Below the pieces are notes generated by a model that saw nothing but the letters and a program-made list of their open reading frames with translations, ran no database searches and was not told the origin of the DNA. A program made the position numbers and the translations under genes. Shown one piece after another: positions 47,601-62,600 of a stretch of 64,000 nt of DNA. Positions within the stretch are counted from its first letter, which is position 1. Every line of letters begins with the position of its first letter. The stretch spans positions 38,227,083 through 38,291,082 of the forward strand of contig OZ026835.1 of the NCBI GenBank assembly GCA_964023205.1, written 5' to 3'. The stretch comes from Lutraria lutraria. Its lineage: Eukaryota > Mollusca > Bivalvia > Venerida > Mactridae.

Positions 47601-50600
47601 CTGAACCAGTTTTGCTAAAATTGAGCCAAAAATGTGGCCCCTAGTGTGGTCACAACAAAAAGTTTGACGACGCACGATGCACACCGCACGACGCATGACG
47701 CCGGACGCCGGACGGAGAGTGATCCTAATAGCTCACTTTGTCACTTTGTGACATGTGAGCTAAAAACAGGTATGTTTTGTAATGACTGCTTTAAGTAATG
47801 CAACATACCCAAGATTTCCCATCTGAAGGTGCTGCATCATATTTTGTTACATTAAACATAATTATGTCAACACCATATCACGTTATAAAGTAGCAAGCAG
47901 CTTTATTCATTATTACAAGATATTGCTTCATGTACAAGCATAAGTTGTAAAATTATGTTCTTTTGCTATTTTTTTTCTTGTTCCAGACATTAGGTGTCTT
48001 GTGTCACACACAGTCTTCGAATTTAGCCACCAGTCCACAGACCTCATCCGCCTAAATCACTGCCGGTCCAGTAAAAATTTGAGGGTCATCAGACAAACTG
48101 ACTGTGAACATTCTTCAGAAAAAGCCAACAAGTAAATATATAAATAAACATTTTATTGAGAATCACAAATCATAAATAAATACAAGCTGCCTTAATAAGT
48201 TAATAGAGGTCCACAGAAGATAATAATGTAGCAAGACGTATATGTAAACATACATGCATTATGCATCCATGAATTTTTAATCTCAAGGTCGCTTTGACCT
48301 TTAATGTGATTTTTGGCATTCAGATTTCAGTATCTATAGTGGTTGTCTGATGGCCACTAGTGATCATCTCAGGACATAGGACAAAGACAGAAACTCTAGT
48401 TATTTATCTGCCAACCAATGACCTAAACAGACAAACTTAAAGAGCGTAAAACAATATAAATAACATCTTCATTGAAGGTCATTCCTTTAAGCCATAAAAG
48501 CAGTAGTCATGTTTCTGGTTACTAGACTAAAACACAAGTGCCGGAAGCGGAAGCGTCTGTTCAATGCCTCAGTGAGATCTATCCACCTATGAAGTTATGA
48601 GCTACATTGATATTTTTTAACAGACTCAGAGATGAGAGTGATCACAATAGCTCAACTTAAAGCTAAAGATAGGGTATGTAGGCTGCAGAGCATTTCCAAT
48701 TTTTTCTGAACTTGTCTTTCATTCCTAAATATTTACTTACTTTGGATCTTACTGTTACATTGTATACACTTTAGGGTCGGCACTAATGACTGGGTTGGAC
48801 AGGTAACCAGAATGGTCACTAATTTTTAGCCTTACTGAGACAAATTAACAATACTTCCTTTTATCTGCACATAAGGTCATAACTAATCCTACATGAGAAG
48901 TTAAAATATATAATTTCAAAATGACAACATAGAAAACATTGAGCTAACATTATTGAGCCAAACAATGACATTGGTAATATACTGACTCTGGTGAAAGTGT
49001 TACAAAACAATTTCTAAACTCTGAACAGGTGAATAAAAAACTAAAATGTAAACATAAAACGATTAACAAAAAAACATGAGTAGTATATACATTGAGCCCT
49101 ACCTACGGAAGACAATAATGCACAAATAAATAAAAAATACCAATGTGTCCTCATATACAGGTACATAGCAAATAGAACAATGGACCAATCCCACTTACCA
49201 TCAAACAAGGGGAAAATGTTACATATTTAATTCTAAATGGGTATAAATGACAACACAGTGATGTTAATGTACGTCCATGTACATGTAAATCAAGTTGTGG
49301 GTTTAACAACTTTGATGGGTTAGTATGGTAGACACAACCATATGCTCTAAATGAATCAACCAGAATCAAACTACAGGTAACGTGATGAGTAAAACACTAT
49401 AAGCAAGATAAAGACAACTAGAAGGAATGTATTATTTCTATGTCTGATCTTAAATAAGACTTAGTGAACATGAGATGAACAGTCACTTAATGTACTTAGC
49501 TTAGCAAACAGTTGCATACAATGTATTACAAATATATGACAACAGTCCTCTTCAATATAGATCTTGTTACAATAAGTCATAATTCTTGTTCAAAAAAGTA
49601 ATCACGTCCCATTAGAATGTTCGCTGGAAGAACTTGAACTGTCACCATGCCGATGATTATTGTTTGTCTTAGATAAAAAATGTTGACCTGTTGCCAAATA
49701 AACATTTTTTGCATGTATGATGTTTGGCTTATTTTCAAAGGTTCGACTTTCTGTGGTTTCAAATTTATTTGTAATAGTTTTTGAAGGACCATTTGAATTT
49801 ATAACACCATTATTCAAGCTAGTCTTATCTTGGTGTACACGTGACAGAACTCCATTTGAATTTGTAATAGCATCATTCAAGCCAGTCTTAACTTTGGGTA
49901 CACATGACTGTACCCTTCTTTTACGTTTCTTCTCAAACGCCACTTCCAGTCTTCTATATTGACCATCTTCTTCAACACGAAGCTCTCCAGACTGGGAGGC
50001 ATTTTTGCCATCTTCATGGTGAGTATTGAGGTTTTCACCTACTGAAGAATGAGCAGAGGAAGAGGGGCTTGTTTCAGGTCCACAATCACTGGAAGAACTT
50101 GGGCTATCATGCTTCCTGACAGTGGATGGAGAAAGGTATACTCTGGTGAGTGACATAGATTTTAGACAAGTCAATGGATGAAGTGACCTGGCACATATCT
50201 CGCTACAATGACAAGCCAGCACATCTTCAAGGCAACCAGATTCACTTACTAAGGTCTGAATCAACTCATACTCTTGAAAACCCTCAGAATTCTCAAGACT
50301 TCCTGATAAAGCTAAGGACAGAGCACCTAGCACTATTTTCTGATTTATTACTACTGAACAATCCTTGAGTAAATTGTTCCAAAGCTTTTTCTGTGCTCCA
50401 ACAGGAAGCTTTGAATCCATAATCACCATCTGATGGTGTTTATCAATGATATCAGCACTGTATAAATAGTCAGCAACATGTCTAATGTCCACATTGTCCA
50501 CCAGACGACAGTGTAAACACTTCATAGACTGGCTATTCAACTGATAGTCACTAAATTCCTGGTATGTTTCCCAAACTTTCTCTATAATACCTTTTTCAAT

Positions 50601-53600
50601 CCCACAGTTCCTTAGCCACTCCTGCATCACATTAAATTCTTTCTCTCTCAATAAATTCAGGAATTTCCTTAGATGCATCTTTCTGTCAGAACCTTCACTT
50701 ATACTCTTCATTTCTCCAGGTTTTACCCAGGAAGGCAGTACTAAGTCAAAGCCTTTGGGTATAGCATTCAGTAAATCTACAAAGTTCCACTGAATGGCTT
50801 TAGACAAACATTCTCTTCGAAAACTTCCTAACCGTTTCTCTTCCTCTGAAAAAAATCAAGAAATCAGAATAAGTAAGCTTATTCTGGAATATTTTCAAAC
50901 ACTGACTGTTATAAGAAATGAAAGTAATTGATAAAGCAGCTATTTTGCACACCTGGGCCTTCCTCCATAATTAAAGGAGGAAATGATGCTAAATGGCCTT
51001 GAATGTTGGTGCAGCGTTAAACCCCAGAGAAAAAAAACAACAAAAATGATGAACTGACAAAACATTACCATGTGATAGCCATACTTGTTCACCCCGTACA
51101 CTATATGCCTAGTTCAACCATGCAACTAACATGTCTCTTGAACAATAAACTCATGCAAAAATCTTTCTTATCGGATACTTGATATCATTAAGATAATGAA
51201 TATCAAAATAAGATCTAAAATTTAAACAGATAAATTCTAGCTTACAGGTTAATTGTATAACTGCATATTTGTTTAATATTGAATCATAGAAGCTAATCAG
51301 TTTCACAATACCCTTTATTTACTGAAGTCAGTCAGGCATGTCATTATGTCTTATTCATTGTAGCATTACACCAGCGGCCATGATCTGACCGGAGTCATTA
51401 ATATATTCATAAATAGTAACAAAATGGGATTATCTCATTGTCTGTGATAAAGAACTGTATGAATTTTCCCTTTTCACTATGGAACAATGACTAATTTATT
51501 CAACAATTTCATTCATTAATCATGATTTTAGCAAAATCTAGTATGTTATACTGTAGTAGAAAATGAATAAAAATTATTATGATTTTATGAAACAAACAAA
51601 AAATGATTTAAGAATCGGTTCATTAATAAGAATTCTGAAATTTATCATGCAAATTTTCTATCTTTTGTTTCTAGGGAGCAGCAAACTATTCTATTAATTT
51701 AAAAAAAATGTAAAATGTTCTTTATTTTATATGTGTTTTTGTATCAAATCCACAATAAAATAAATGTAAAAATGCCTTTCATACACCTTTTATTATTTTA
51801 AATGATGACTTCAATTCACATAAAAACAAAACACAAACATCACTTGGAATGATGCAACATAGAAATAAAGCCAGCCTTTTATTTAATGAAATTATAAAAT
51901 AATAAAGTCACTTCACGAACCTTTGTCTGATGGTACAGTGTGTGGACTTCTCCGAGTTTGTGCTTGACGTTTTCTTGAGGACTTCTCTGTGAAGGAGGAA
52001 GATTTTTTCACTTTAGACTGTCTTGTTGATGGCTGATTATAATTACGATCATCCAATTCTTCTTTCATCTTATTATAAAAATTGTCATCTCTCGTATCTG
52101 TATTTTGTTTGCTCTGTTCATCTTGAAATCCTTCAGACTTTTTTTGTGATTCTAATATTAGTAGAATATTTTTAAGAACATCTAACATTTCACGCTGATC
52201 CATTTTTATTATAAGTACAAATTATTACTTTACAATTAACCAATAGTCACTATGACTGTCTTCAAGCATATGTGCTATGACGAAACGTTGAATGTCAATT
52301 TATCATAGATATTCCCGCCAAAATACATCACATGACCTAGGTATTATATTACAATATCATTGGGGTGTTTTTTTTTGACAACTAGGTAACAATACAGGTA
52401 ATATATACTGGTATGTGGTGAATGTCATGAAGTTTAATCAATCTTTAACAATTTGGAATCCCAAAGTTACTTTACATGCATATTAGTACACAACGCGTCT
52501 ACATAATTTATCCAGGGTACAATGAATATATATTGAATGTTTGTTGGCTTACTAAACAATTCAATACTTTGACTTCCCATATCATGTCACATGATAAGTA
52601 AACAAACCCAAGACTATATTTAGAAACAGATCATTTTAAAGAAATTCAAAACAAATATTTGTAACGTAATCAATTTTAAAACTGACTTAAATGTAAACCA
52701 CGAAGTTATGTCCTATATTCAACTTTAATATTATTGTCAGACTTACGTCATGATATCTATATTTGTATTTAAAGCATAGTGACATATTTCAACTTATCAT
52801 TTTATCTACATTTACAGTTTAAGTAGATTGATCAGTTTTTGACTGGTTATTATCTACATGAGTACTTGACCTTAAGATTTAAGGATAAAATCATGGCATT
52901 AAAATAAAGCCTGATTTTTTCACCAGTGGTTTAATATGTTTTACCAACAGCTAAGGTCATAAAAAGACCCAAGGTGTGTACACTGACCACTGACTATCTG
53001 TAAGCCAGCTAGAGACAGCTTCCTTACATAAAATAAATATTTTAATAAGTAGTTAATTCATTTAGTATATTACACTGTCCTGTTGTTTTGGGTTTGACTA
53101 TTTCACTATAATCAAATTTGATTTTAAATCACAAATCTAAGTACTGAAATACTCATGGAAACTGAACTTACATAGACTTGTACTTGTACTGCAACATGGA
53201 AAGGGAACAAGTTTAGGTTAACGATAGCATGGCAGATGTAGTTAGTTAGTGAGTGAGTGAGTGAGTGAGTGAGCTGTCAAAATATATATATACTCAGCAT
53301 CAAGTAAAGCAAAAATTGAATTTTGTGCTCGAGTGGTAATTTCTGTTTTCAAAGACATCTTAATAATTAATTTTTAATAGAAATTTATTGAAGCTGCAAA
53401 CATAAAATATACATCATTACCAATATAACTAATGCGGACTGATACATTGTTGTGTGAAATAGGAAGGTATTTTATTAACCAGACACCCAATGACAATGGC
53501 CTCGTTTCATCACGGTGTTTGAAATAAATATATTCAAATAAATAATATTTGACAGTGCCTTTAATCCCTGCAAATACAACTGAAAGTTCACCATTTGAGT

Positions 53601-56600
53601 TCTAATTAAAACTAGAAATGTGTCCAGAGGACACGAATGCCTCCCCGAGAGCTATGTAAAAAAGGGACCATAACTACTGAGAAAATGTTTGGATTTTAAG
53701 TGAAATCGATCTTGACTGCATTTTATTATTATATTCATTCATGTAAAATATGAAACCAACCCTTGAAATATTTCTTGAGTTATTGCTCGGAAACCAAAAT
53801 TTGAACGGACGGACACACAGCCACACGGATGGACAGGGGAAAAACTTTATGCTCTTCCGCAATTTCGAATAGCGGGCCATAAAACATCCAGAACCAAACA
53901 ACAGTGGTGGTCACATTCTTCCTTGTGTGCATAAAATTCATTTGTAGCTGGCTACGCCCCTGAACATAAAACTGAATTTCTTTTCCATTATTTACGAATA
54001 TCTTGATCATTGCACTCAACAGTCTTAAAATGAAAGGCCTTCTCGTAATAATAAAGGCAAAAGCCGCATTTTCTTATCTTTAAGATAGCCCATGAGCTAT
54101 CGTAAAGTTAAGAAAGAATTGTTCCCAAACTTAAGAATTCGTAGCTGAGAAACTATTGATGAAACGTATTTTAACGCTAAGAAGGGAGATACGACACGTC
54201 ATACTAAAGAAGTGGCGTAAGATGTTTGATGAAACAAGGCCAAGATATCAATCTTGTAACTTGTGGGCTAAAAAGTTTTCTAACTTTTTTCCCAACTTTT
54301 CCAAATCAAGCAGAGAGCTTTAAACAGGACAATGCTGACATGTCACATACCAGTAATTCTTAGGTAACAAGAATGTGCTATCTGATCTAACCTTTACCTT
54401 TAGCAACACAAACATTCTTCAATCAATTCTGAAAATCAATACACCCCAGTAGGTATTTTGTGTCTTCCTTAACAAAAGTCATTTTTAAAACAAAAAAATT
54501 GGATCTTTTTTCACATACAGTCAAACTTGTGTTAGTGGCTGCCTCCGGATAAAGATCACCATGTAAATAAAAGTTATTTTCAAAAAACATTGACTATTTA
54601 GAACAAAATGACATCCAAAAAATGGCCACCTGTTGATAAAGGCCACATTTTGTCATTCCCAAAGGGTGGTCTTTGTTCACAGGTTTGACTAAATATTATA
54701 GTTCAAGCCATTCAATTGAGAAAAAAACTTACAGTCCTGTTTTTTGACAAAATTTTCCCCTGTCAATGAGGGAAATTCAAATTTATTTGGTGAACAGAAA
54801 ATTATGGTATGGTTGTGAACATGTACATGATTATCATAAATATTTTACCAATAAGGAAGCATGTCTCTTGACAAGAAAACATGCGAGACCAATAGCTCTA
54901 CATTATGGTGTCAAATACAGTTAAACCTCAAATAGCAATCTTCTAAATATTAAGACAATTATAACAACTACAGTGCAACCACTCCAAAGCAATACCCTTT
55001 GGGAATGGCAAAGTGAAGTTGTTAAGAGGTTGTTGCTCTAGAGAGGTTAAACTAATAGTTAAATCGTACAGTGGGAAAAGATCATGCTGTTGTTGAAGGC
55101 AGGTTGTTGCAAACAAGGGCTGCTCTGGTGAGGTTGTACTGTACTTATAATTTCAAAAGTTCCTGTACATTTCAACTTGATAATGTGACCACCTCAATAG
55201 TACGACCAAATTATTAATTCAGTCACAAATGTGGTATAAGTATTGAGGTTTTACTGTACACACATCTGGTGTCATCTTTACTGACTAAATTAAACTTTTC
55301 TTAATTCAAAATTTTCTAAATGTATTCAAAATAACACTTCATCAAGTTCACATAAAAACACATTTATAAAACACGACATGAGAACAAGTGTTTAACTTCA
55401 AACAATTCTAGAATTCTAGACTACACATGTTCACGCACAAAGCTTTATTTTATGTGCTGTAATAGATAACATTATTCCAACAATGGGATTTGAGGATCAT
55501 CAGACCTTTAAAAGTAAGATAATCTGATATTTGTTACTTTTGGAACTTCAATTTGAAAATTTTGAATAAGAACCTTAACAACCTTCTAGTTCTTTCTACA
55601 AGCAACAAGGAGGTCAAACTTTGTAAAGACAAAACATAAAACACACTCCCAACAAAATTAGACAAAACTGCATCAATATCATAACATGCAAGAAAAAGAT
55701 ATAAAATAAATTATGTAACTTTATAAATTCAATTCCAATAAGATATCATTTCAAATTGAAAATTTATTTTTCAACCAGATATGAGACATACCGGTAATAT
55801 TGAAACTCTGAATTATCTAAGGGAGGTCACTGAGTTAACATTAAGCAATTGGAAAAGTTACATTTCAAATGAAATTGCAATTTTGAACGTTCTAAGGGAG
55901 ATCAACTGAATTAACCGTTAACAAGTACCTGTACAATAAATCTTCATTATCAACCGTATCAACTGATCAACAATTTACAATATTTGCCTACATAAAGGGT
56001 TGCTGTCAAGTTTACTATCCTGATGTTATCATACATGCCAACCTTTTGAATTCAGGTGAGAAAGGAATCAGGAAGAGAACACCTATATATACTCTTTGAC
56101 TCGGCAAGATACAAACAATTCAACATAAGCTCTGTAGAGCTTTTGATGACTGTTTCTTCGGGTTTAACACCAATTTCAACATAATTTTAGTCATTCTTTC
56201 CTGAACTTCATTTAGGCCTTTAACCAGTACAAACCACATTCCATCTGCAAGCTACTACCAAGCAACCCCAGATAATTAAGAGGAAGAGAACAATTTAACA
56301 TAGGATGTTATATCTTCAGTCAAATTTGTCACGGACAGTGTAAGCCTTGCCCGGCGTTTAAACTCACAGATAGGTCAGTTAGATTATTTATCTGCCATCT
56401 AATCAATTCAATTAACGTATATTCCAGGTGGCAGCTTAATTCAACCTCAAACAGAAGGACCGCATAAAAATGCTGAAATAAAGTTGAAATATGGATGATA
56501 TACATTGTCCAATGCAATATGATAATGTGATATCTTTCCAGTTAATATTATAAACACCTACTGGTACTTAATAGATTTATATAAACTAACCTCTCTGGAA

Positions 56601-59600
56601 TAATATCTTCTTTCAATGACCTGAAATTGTAAAAATGATATACATAATGTATATTGTAAATACAATGTATGCAATGTGACTGTCCTGAAAAAATCCTTTT
56701 ATTCAATTTAACAACAAAAATATCTGTATTAATAATGAGATATCAAATTTCCAGCAATATCGTTTTATCTAAGCTCATCCGGTTTAATGACAAACCATTT
56801 ACATTGACTGTACTAACTGACACTAGTTCTCCATCATCTATAACTGTGTCGAAATATACAACCCATCATTCAACAAGCACATCTGATTCTATTCTATTTT
56901 AAACATACTAACATATCCCTTTTTCAGAACATAACATGTGTATACAGAATCAACAAACCTTGTCAAAAAATCTGGCTAATTTTACAGCATTTGTAGACCC
57001 AGGAGATAAATATTTCACATTTTGACTATCCTGAAATACAGAACAATTACAGATAAACAATCAGACAATATTTTTAACTTTTTTACAATTTGAATTTTTG
57101 TATACTTGCGCTGATGGTCATATTTCACAGCTACAAGTTACAAGATGTCTATATATTTATATTTATGTACTTAATACTGGGATATCTATGCTTATTATTG
57201 TACACCACAAAACCAAGAACTCTTTAGGAGCTTAAGCTAGCCATATGCAGAAAAATTATGAAGATTAAGCCAGATATGTGCAAGAATGTAATAAAATATT
57301 TTGAAATAAAGTTGAGAACAAAATGAACATCATATGAAATATCTGCTACAATTTTTTGGTAAACAATCTATTTCTTACATAAACAATTACTGTATATTCA
57401 TTGTTGTACATTATCAATAAAACTTAAGATATGCTTTGCTACTTGGAAAAACTCAAAAGCTGTGAAGCTGTGACAAGGCTCAGAAAAGATAAAACATTTT
57501 GTCTTGAAGACATAACATTCCAGGCCACTCATGTCTCTATCTCACAGAGTATGAATAAATAAGTTATACTGGTATGAAACCTACATGCCCTGGTTAGTTC
57601 TTAAGTCCCCTGTATTGAAACCAAACAAACTTACTAAATCAAATTGATCAGCACCAAATTCTTCAGCCACTGAAGATGATCTTGATTTGCTTTTGTCTCT
57701 CATATTTTCAGCTTGATCAGCTTTGGTCCCTATCACCAGTAAAGGTATCTGGTTCCCAGCAAATTCTTCCGGATCATAGTCATACCTGTCAGAATAAAAT
57801 ACCATGTGATCAAAACAATGTATCACATGACAGTTATAAGATAATCATACAACATGTAGCATAAACTCTTGAATATACTCTATACTGGATAAATTTACTT
57901 CACATATTGCTAATGTTAATAAACAACACAAATATACAGTTTTTGGGACAATAAAGAATGTTTGTTGATGTTTTTTTTCACTTTGTATAATAGACAATAA
58001 AGTCTTATGTGCTTCTTTCAAATCTAAGATTCGGGACATAAATAAATGTTAAAATATATATGTAATAGGAACGAACATTAAATGAGCTTCAATCAACATT
58101 TTTACCTCACAACCTTTGTGTTCACAATTCATAAACTACAAGTATAATGACTAAATGAAGCATAAAAAATGTTTTCCATACAAGTTTAATTATACTTGGC
58201 AAAGAACAAGAATAGACATCAATAATAGTTGTCCATGAAAGTTGATGTAATCAGTTAATGTCTCTAATTCCAGTCTGAGAATGACATTTAATTCTAAATG
58301 TAAACTTGTTTGCCTTAAAATATCCAAAGGTTTATCATTTCTAAGCCACTTTTTTGCTGATTATGGGTTGGGTAGTTTGTGATTATATGATAAAGCAATG
58401 TTCAGCAAAATATAGTTCCACAGGTTTGATCAATTCAACTGATTAAAAACTTTCCAGGTGATTTGGCAAATACTAATAAGTAAACACAGTACTAAGAAGA
58501 ATGATTTTACATACCCATTATTAGATGATTTGTTCTCCTTCCGTAACACCTCAGCAAGCCATGATCTCAAATTCTGCTGTGACTTTCTATTTGTTAAGTC
58601 ATGGACTAATATAATACCTAAGTGCATTAAGAGATTAAGTAAGAAATGAATCATGCACCAAACATTGCAGAACATTTAAGGTGGAACCAAACGATTGAAA
58701 TAATGTCGTTTTCGACGTCAAAATGGACATTTTTTGCAGAATCTATAGTGCCTCTCTGAAAATACCTAGCGCTTTATCAATTTATGTGGATATTTAATGA
58801 AATAAAAATTTTATAGCGGATAATAAAATTACCTGCGCGTAGGTATAAATTTGATGTTCATGATTTAATTATAAGTGCAAGTAAAACGATTTTAAAAGTA
58901 AAATTTAATGTTGTTTTCTTCTCACTTTCAAACTTAAATTATTTTTATTAAAAATCTGCCCGAGGGATTTTTTTTATTTTTGTCTAGAATAAAGTTTGAT
59001 GTGTCATCTACCGTTCTCGTAAATTTTAAGAAAATCTATCGAGCCGTTTTTATTTCATCCAATCTTTAATATATAGCGTTACCCTACAAAACGCTCATTC
59101 GCCTTCAAAAACGTCGTTTGGCACACTGTGTACAGCGCTATTCTCTCTGTTCCGGGTTGACTCTTTGTTGGTCCCAGATGAGTGACCTGGTGAAACCCTG
59201 TCAAACCAGGAGTACAACCCTGGTGACACTGTAGTCATCCATGGCAGTCCTGGATGGACCTTGTTGTTCTGGCGCTATCGGGCAATCAGTCCCGTATTTG
59301 TCAAAATGTTTAATACATAATACAACCAGGGCTTACCGGGAAAATATTAAGAACCTGCTTAATCCTTAAAGCTACTGGGACAGAACTGAGGTACATGTAG
59401 GTCCGGTGTTGTACCTGGCTGTAGCATGATATACACAGGGTATTAGTGTTCCGGATAATTGGACTACATGCGCGGTTGACATTTAAGGTCGATATACCGG
59501 TTATATGCCATAGAGAGGCCCCGCCGTAACGTTTACAAGCTCCCCCCGTTTCAAGCTACCTCCCGGTAACTTAAAAACGTTTTCAGATTACCCCCGGGAA

Positions 59601-62600
59601 TTTGAAAACATTTTTATGTTACCGGGAGGGGTACATTTAAACCTTTTTTAGATTACCCCCTCCATTTTCCAATGCCCAACCTGGTAATCTAAAAACGTTT
59701 TCAGGTTACACCCCGGGGTTGCTTTGAAAACGTTTTCAGATTACCCCGGGTAATAATTTGAAAATTCATAATAAGAGAGAGCTTGCACACGAATAGGGAG
59801 ATTACAAATACATAAATGCATGTACTACAATTATTTAGCAACCATAAAGTGAATTTGATGCCCATCACAGAAGTTTTCAGGATTATTTAGGAGTGTAGCG
59901 ATACTTTTTATTATTCATCTAAGTTGTTTGATATTATTGCATAATGCGGTCATACGTTAATTACCGCTATGAATATTAATGTTAAGTGCTTTCCTGTTAT
60001 GTGTGTGTTCAGGAGATTCTGTGAACCTCTAGTTTTACCAAAAAGGGTCTGACTTTAATACAACTTTATTAATAACAAATAATGTGGTCCTAATGACGAA
60101 ATCATATGACGTCATATACTGACAAGTTAATTTCTTCATTATGGAATCCTATGAGCGTTATTGCGCAAATACCAATGCAATCTTGAATTATTTTGCCAAA
60201 AAATAAATAATTAAATATTGTAGGTTTTCTGAACACAAGTGTGTGATTGCAAAGGTCAGGTCTTTCATTTTTGTTCATTAATTGAATAAGACTGTATACT
60301 CTCCATTAGTCTGGAGTTCCTTCCCCTTACACTATGTTATCAGTAATTGTAATTATTGCGGGGCCGGTACTTTGAAAACGTTTTTAAGTTACCAGAGGTA
60401 ACCTGAAAAGGGAGAGCTTGAAAACGTTACACCGGGACCATCACTGCGACAATGGAATCGGGCTTACACTTGAACGTTCTGATGACATCATGCATTTTAT
60501 GCATTTTAATCAAATCTGAAACAATGGACTCGTTTGTTGTAATCATGTATGTATTTTTCTATAGCAATCATCTTCGCTTATATTAAGTATCTATATCATA
60601 AATGCGCTATCACAACGGGGTCGTTAATCTGTTTTTATGAGTCTTAATTAATATTTACCACTAAATAAACATACATAGAAAGCATATCATTAAAACAACA
60701 CATCTAAGTAAACTTCTCAATCATAATATAATAATTATATATTATGTAAATCATGGAACCTTGTTTCTTTTATACAAAAAATGGAATTAATAATCACAAT
60801 TATCTTCCATTTTAGTTCACTAGAGTGGCCAAGTTTTGCAATTTTGTCATATTATTTATTTACGCTTATGTACACAAAATTAAGCATGCTAAAATGATAA
60901 TGTAATGTGTTTATTGTTATCTGAAAAGAATGGCAATGTGATTAGGGTTACTGACAGACAATATATCAGTAATTCCAGCAAATCGTTTTAGGTCATTGTG
61001 TACAGTAAATAAAATAGATATAATTATGCATGAATGATGCATTAGGTACCAAAACCAGACGTGTGTTTGAAACGACGTTCTTGAAAGCGAATGGACACTT
61101 TATACGGTAATGCTATCATTCAAAGCTTTAATAAAATAAAAACGGCTTGATAGATTTTCTTAAAATTTACGAGAACAGTAGATGCTACATCAAACTTTAT
61201 TCTAGACAAAAATAAAAAAAATCCCTTGGGCAGATTTTTAATAAAAATAATTTAAGTTTAAAAGTGAGAAGAAAAAAAACACTAAACTTCACATTTAAAA
61301 TCGTTTTATTTACACTTATAATTAAGTCATGAACATCAAATTTATACCTACATGTAGGTAATTTTATTCTCCGCTATTAAAATTTATTTCATTAGATATT
61401 TCCATATACTGATAAAGCGATAGGTTTTTTCAGAGAGGCACTATAAATACCGTAAAAATGACCAAACGTTTTGACGTCGAAAATGACGTCATTTCAATCG
61501 TTTGGTTCCACCTTAAGCAAAGATCACTAGTCCAGGGTTTTAATTAGACGTCAAAAGTTGAGGGTCAAATATGACCCTTGGCTGTAAATAATTTAATAAG
61601 TCAGTTAAATTCCTACCATTGAGTCACAAATTTGACCCTTTGGTACAAATTCTCAAGAATCAGAATCCTTATCTTACGACTTTCTAGGGTCAAAATACCA
61701 TTTTAAGGGTCAAATGAAAGCCCTGCTAGTCACAATTTTTCTTACTTTAAAAACAACAACTAAACTCAAAAATATATAGTAAAAATGTCACTCTTAAAAA
61801 TATACTATTTAGATTATAGTTACATGAACAATGAAATAAGTATTATAATTACAATTAATTAGAAATGTGACATTCAAATCAAGAAGACTGATATTTTAAC
61901 AACAAATAGAACATTGAAGAATAAATGATGTACAACTGTCATCAACATACCATTCACAGGATTGTAGAAAATGGATCTACTGGTTTGATGACCTGTACAA
62001 CCACCAATATCCCATAATTCTACAAAAAATGTTTTCTCTGAGGCTGTACCTGCCTTATATTCATGTAACTGAAACAGGATTCAGGAATATTATTCATCAA
62101 CTATAAGAATCAAAGTCATTATACTGAATTAAATTTATTGTGGATGGTTAAATAGAGTAGAGAAAATCTAATTGGTAAGTTAATGACATGTCTCCTTTTT
62201 TCTTGCATGATGTGTGACCATAATGTATAAAAAGGATTTCTGAAAAGAACTGGCATACTTTAGGAAATATACGCATAATAAATTTAAATAAAATTGAATA
62301 ATGAAATTGTGATAGAAATGATGCAAAAAAACATAATTTTGATTTCAATTACCATATACAATGTAATATACACAAAAATAACTTATCTATGGTATGCTGC
62401 AAAATAACTATACATCAATAGTAAGTAAAATGCATAAAAATACATTTGTACAATTGAAGCTACTGTTTAAAGTTCACATACCATATAAACACAACTACAT
62501 TTTAACATAGTAATTAGTAGCAGGCGTTCACCAACAGTTTCAAATAAATATATATCAAGAGGTCAGCATCATTTACTTCAAAACATATTTTTGTGTTATT

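Noticed and set aside
57581..58675. Independent short genes on the minus strand
   Set aside because: These are RABL3 exons 5 and 4 read through into introns.
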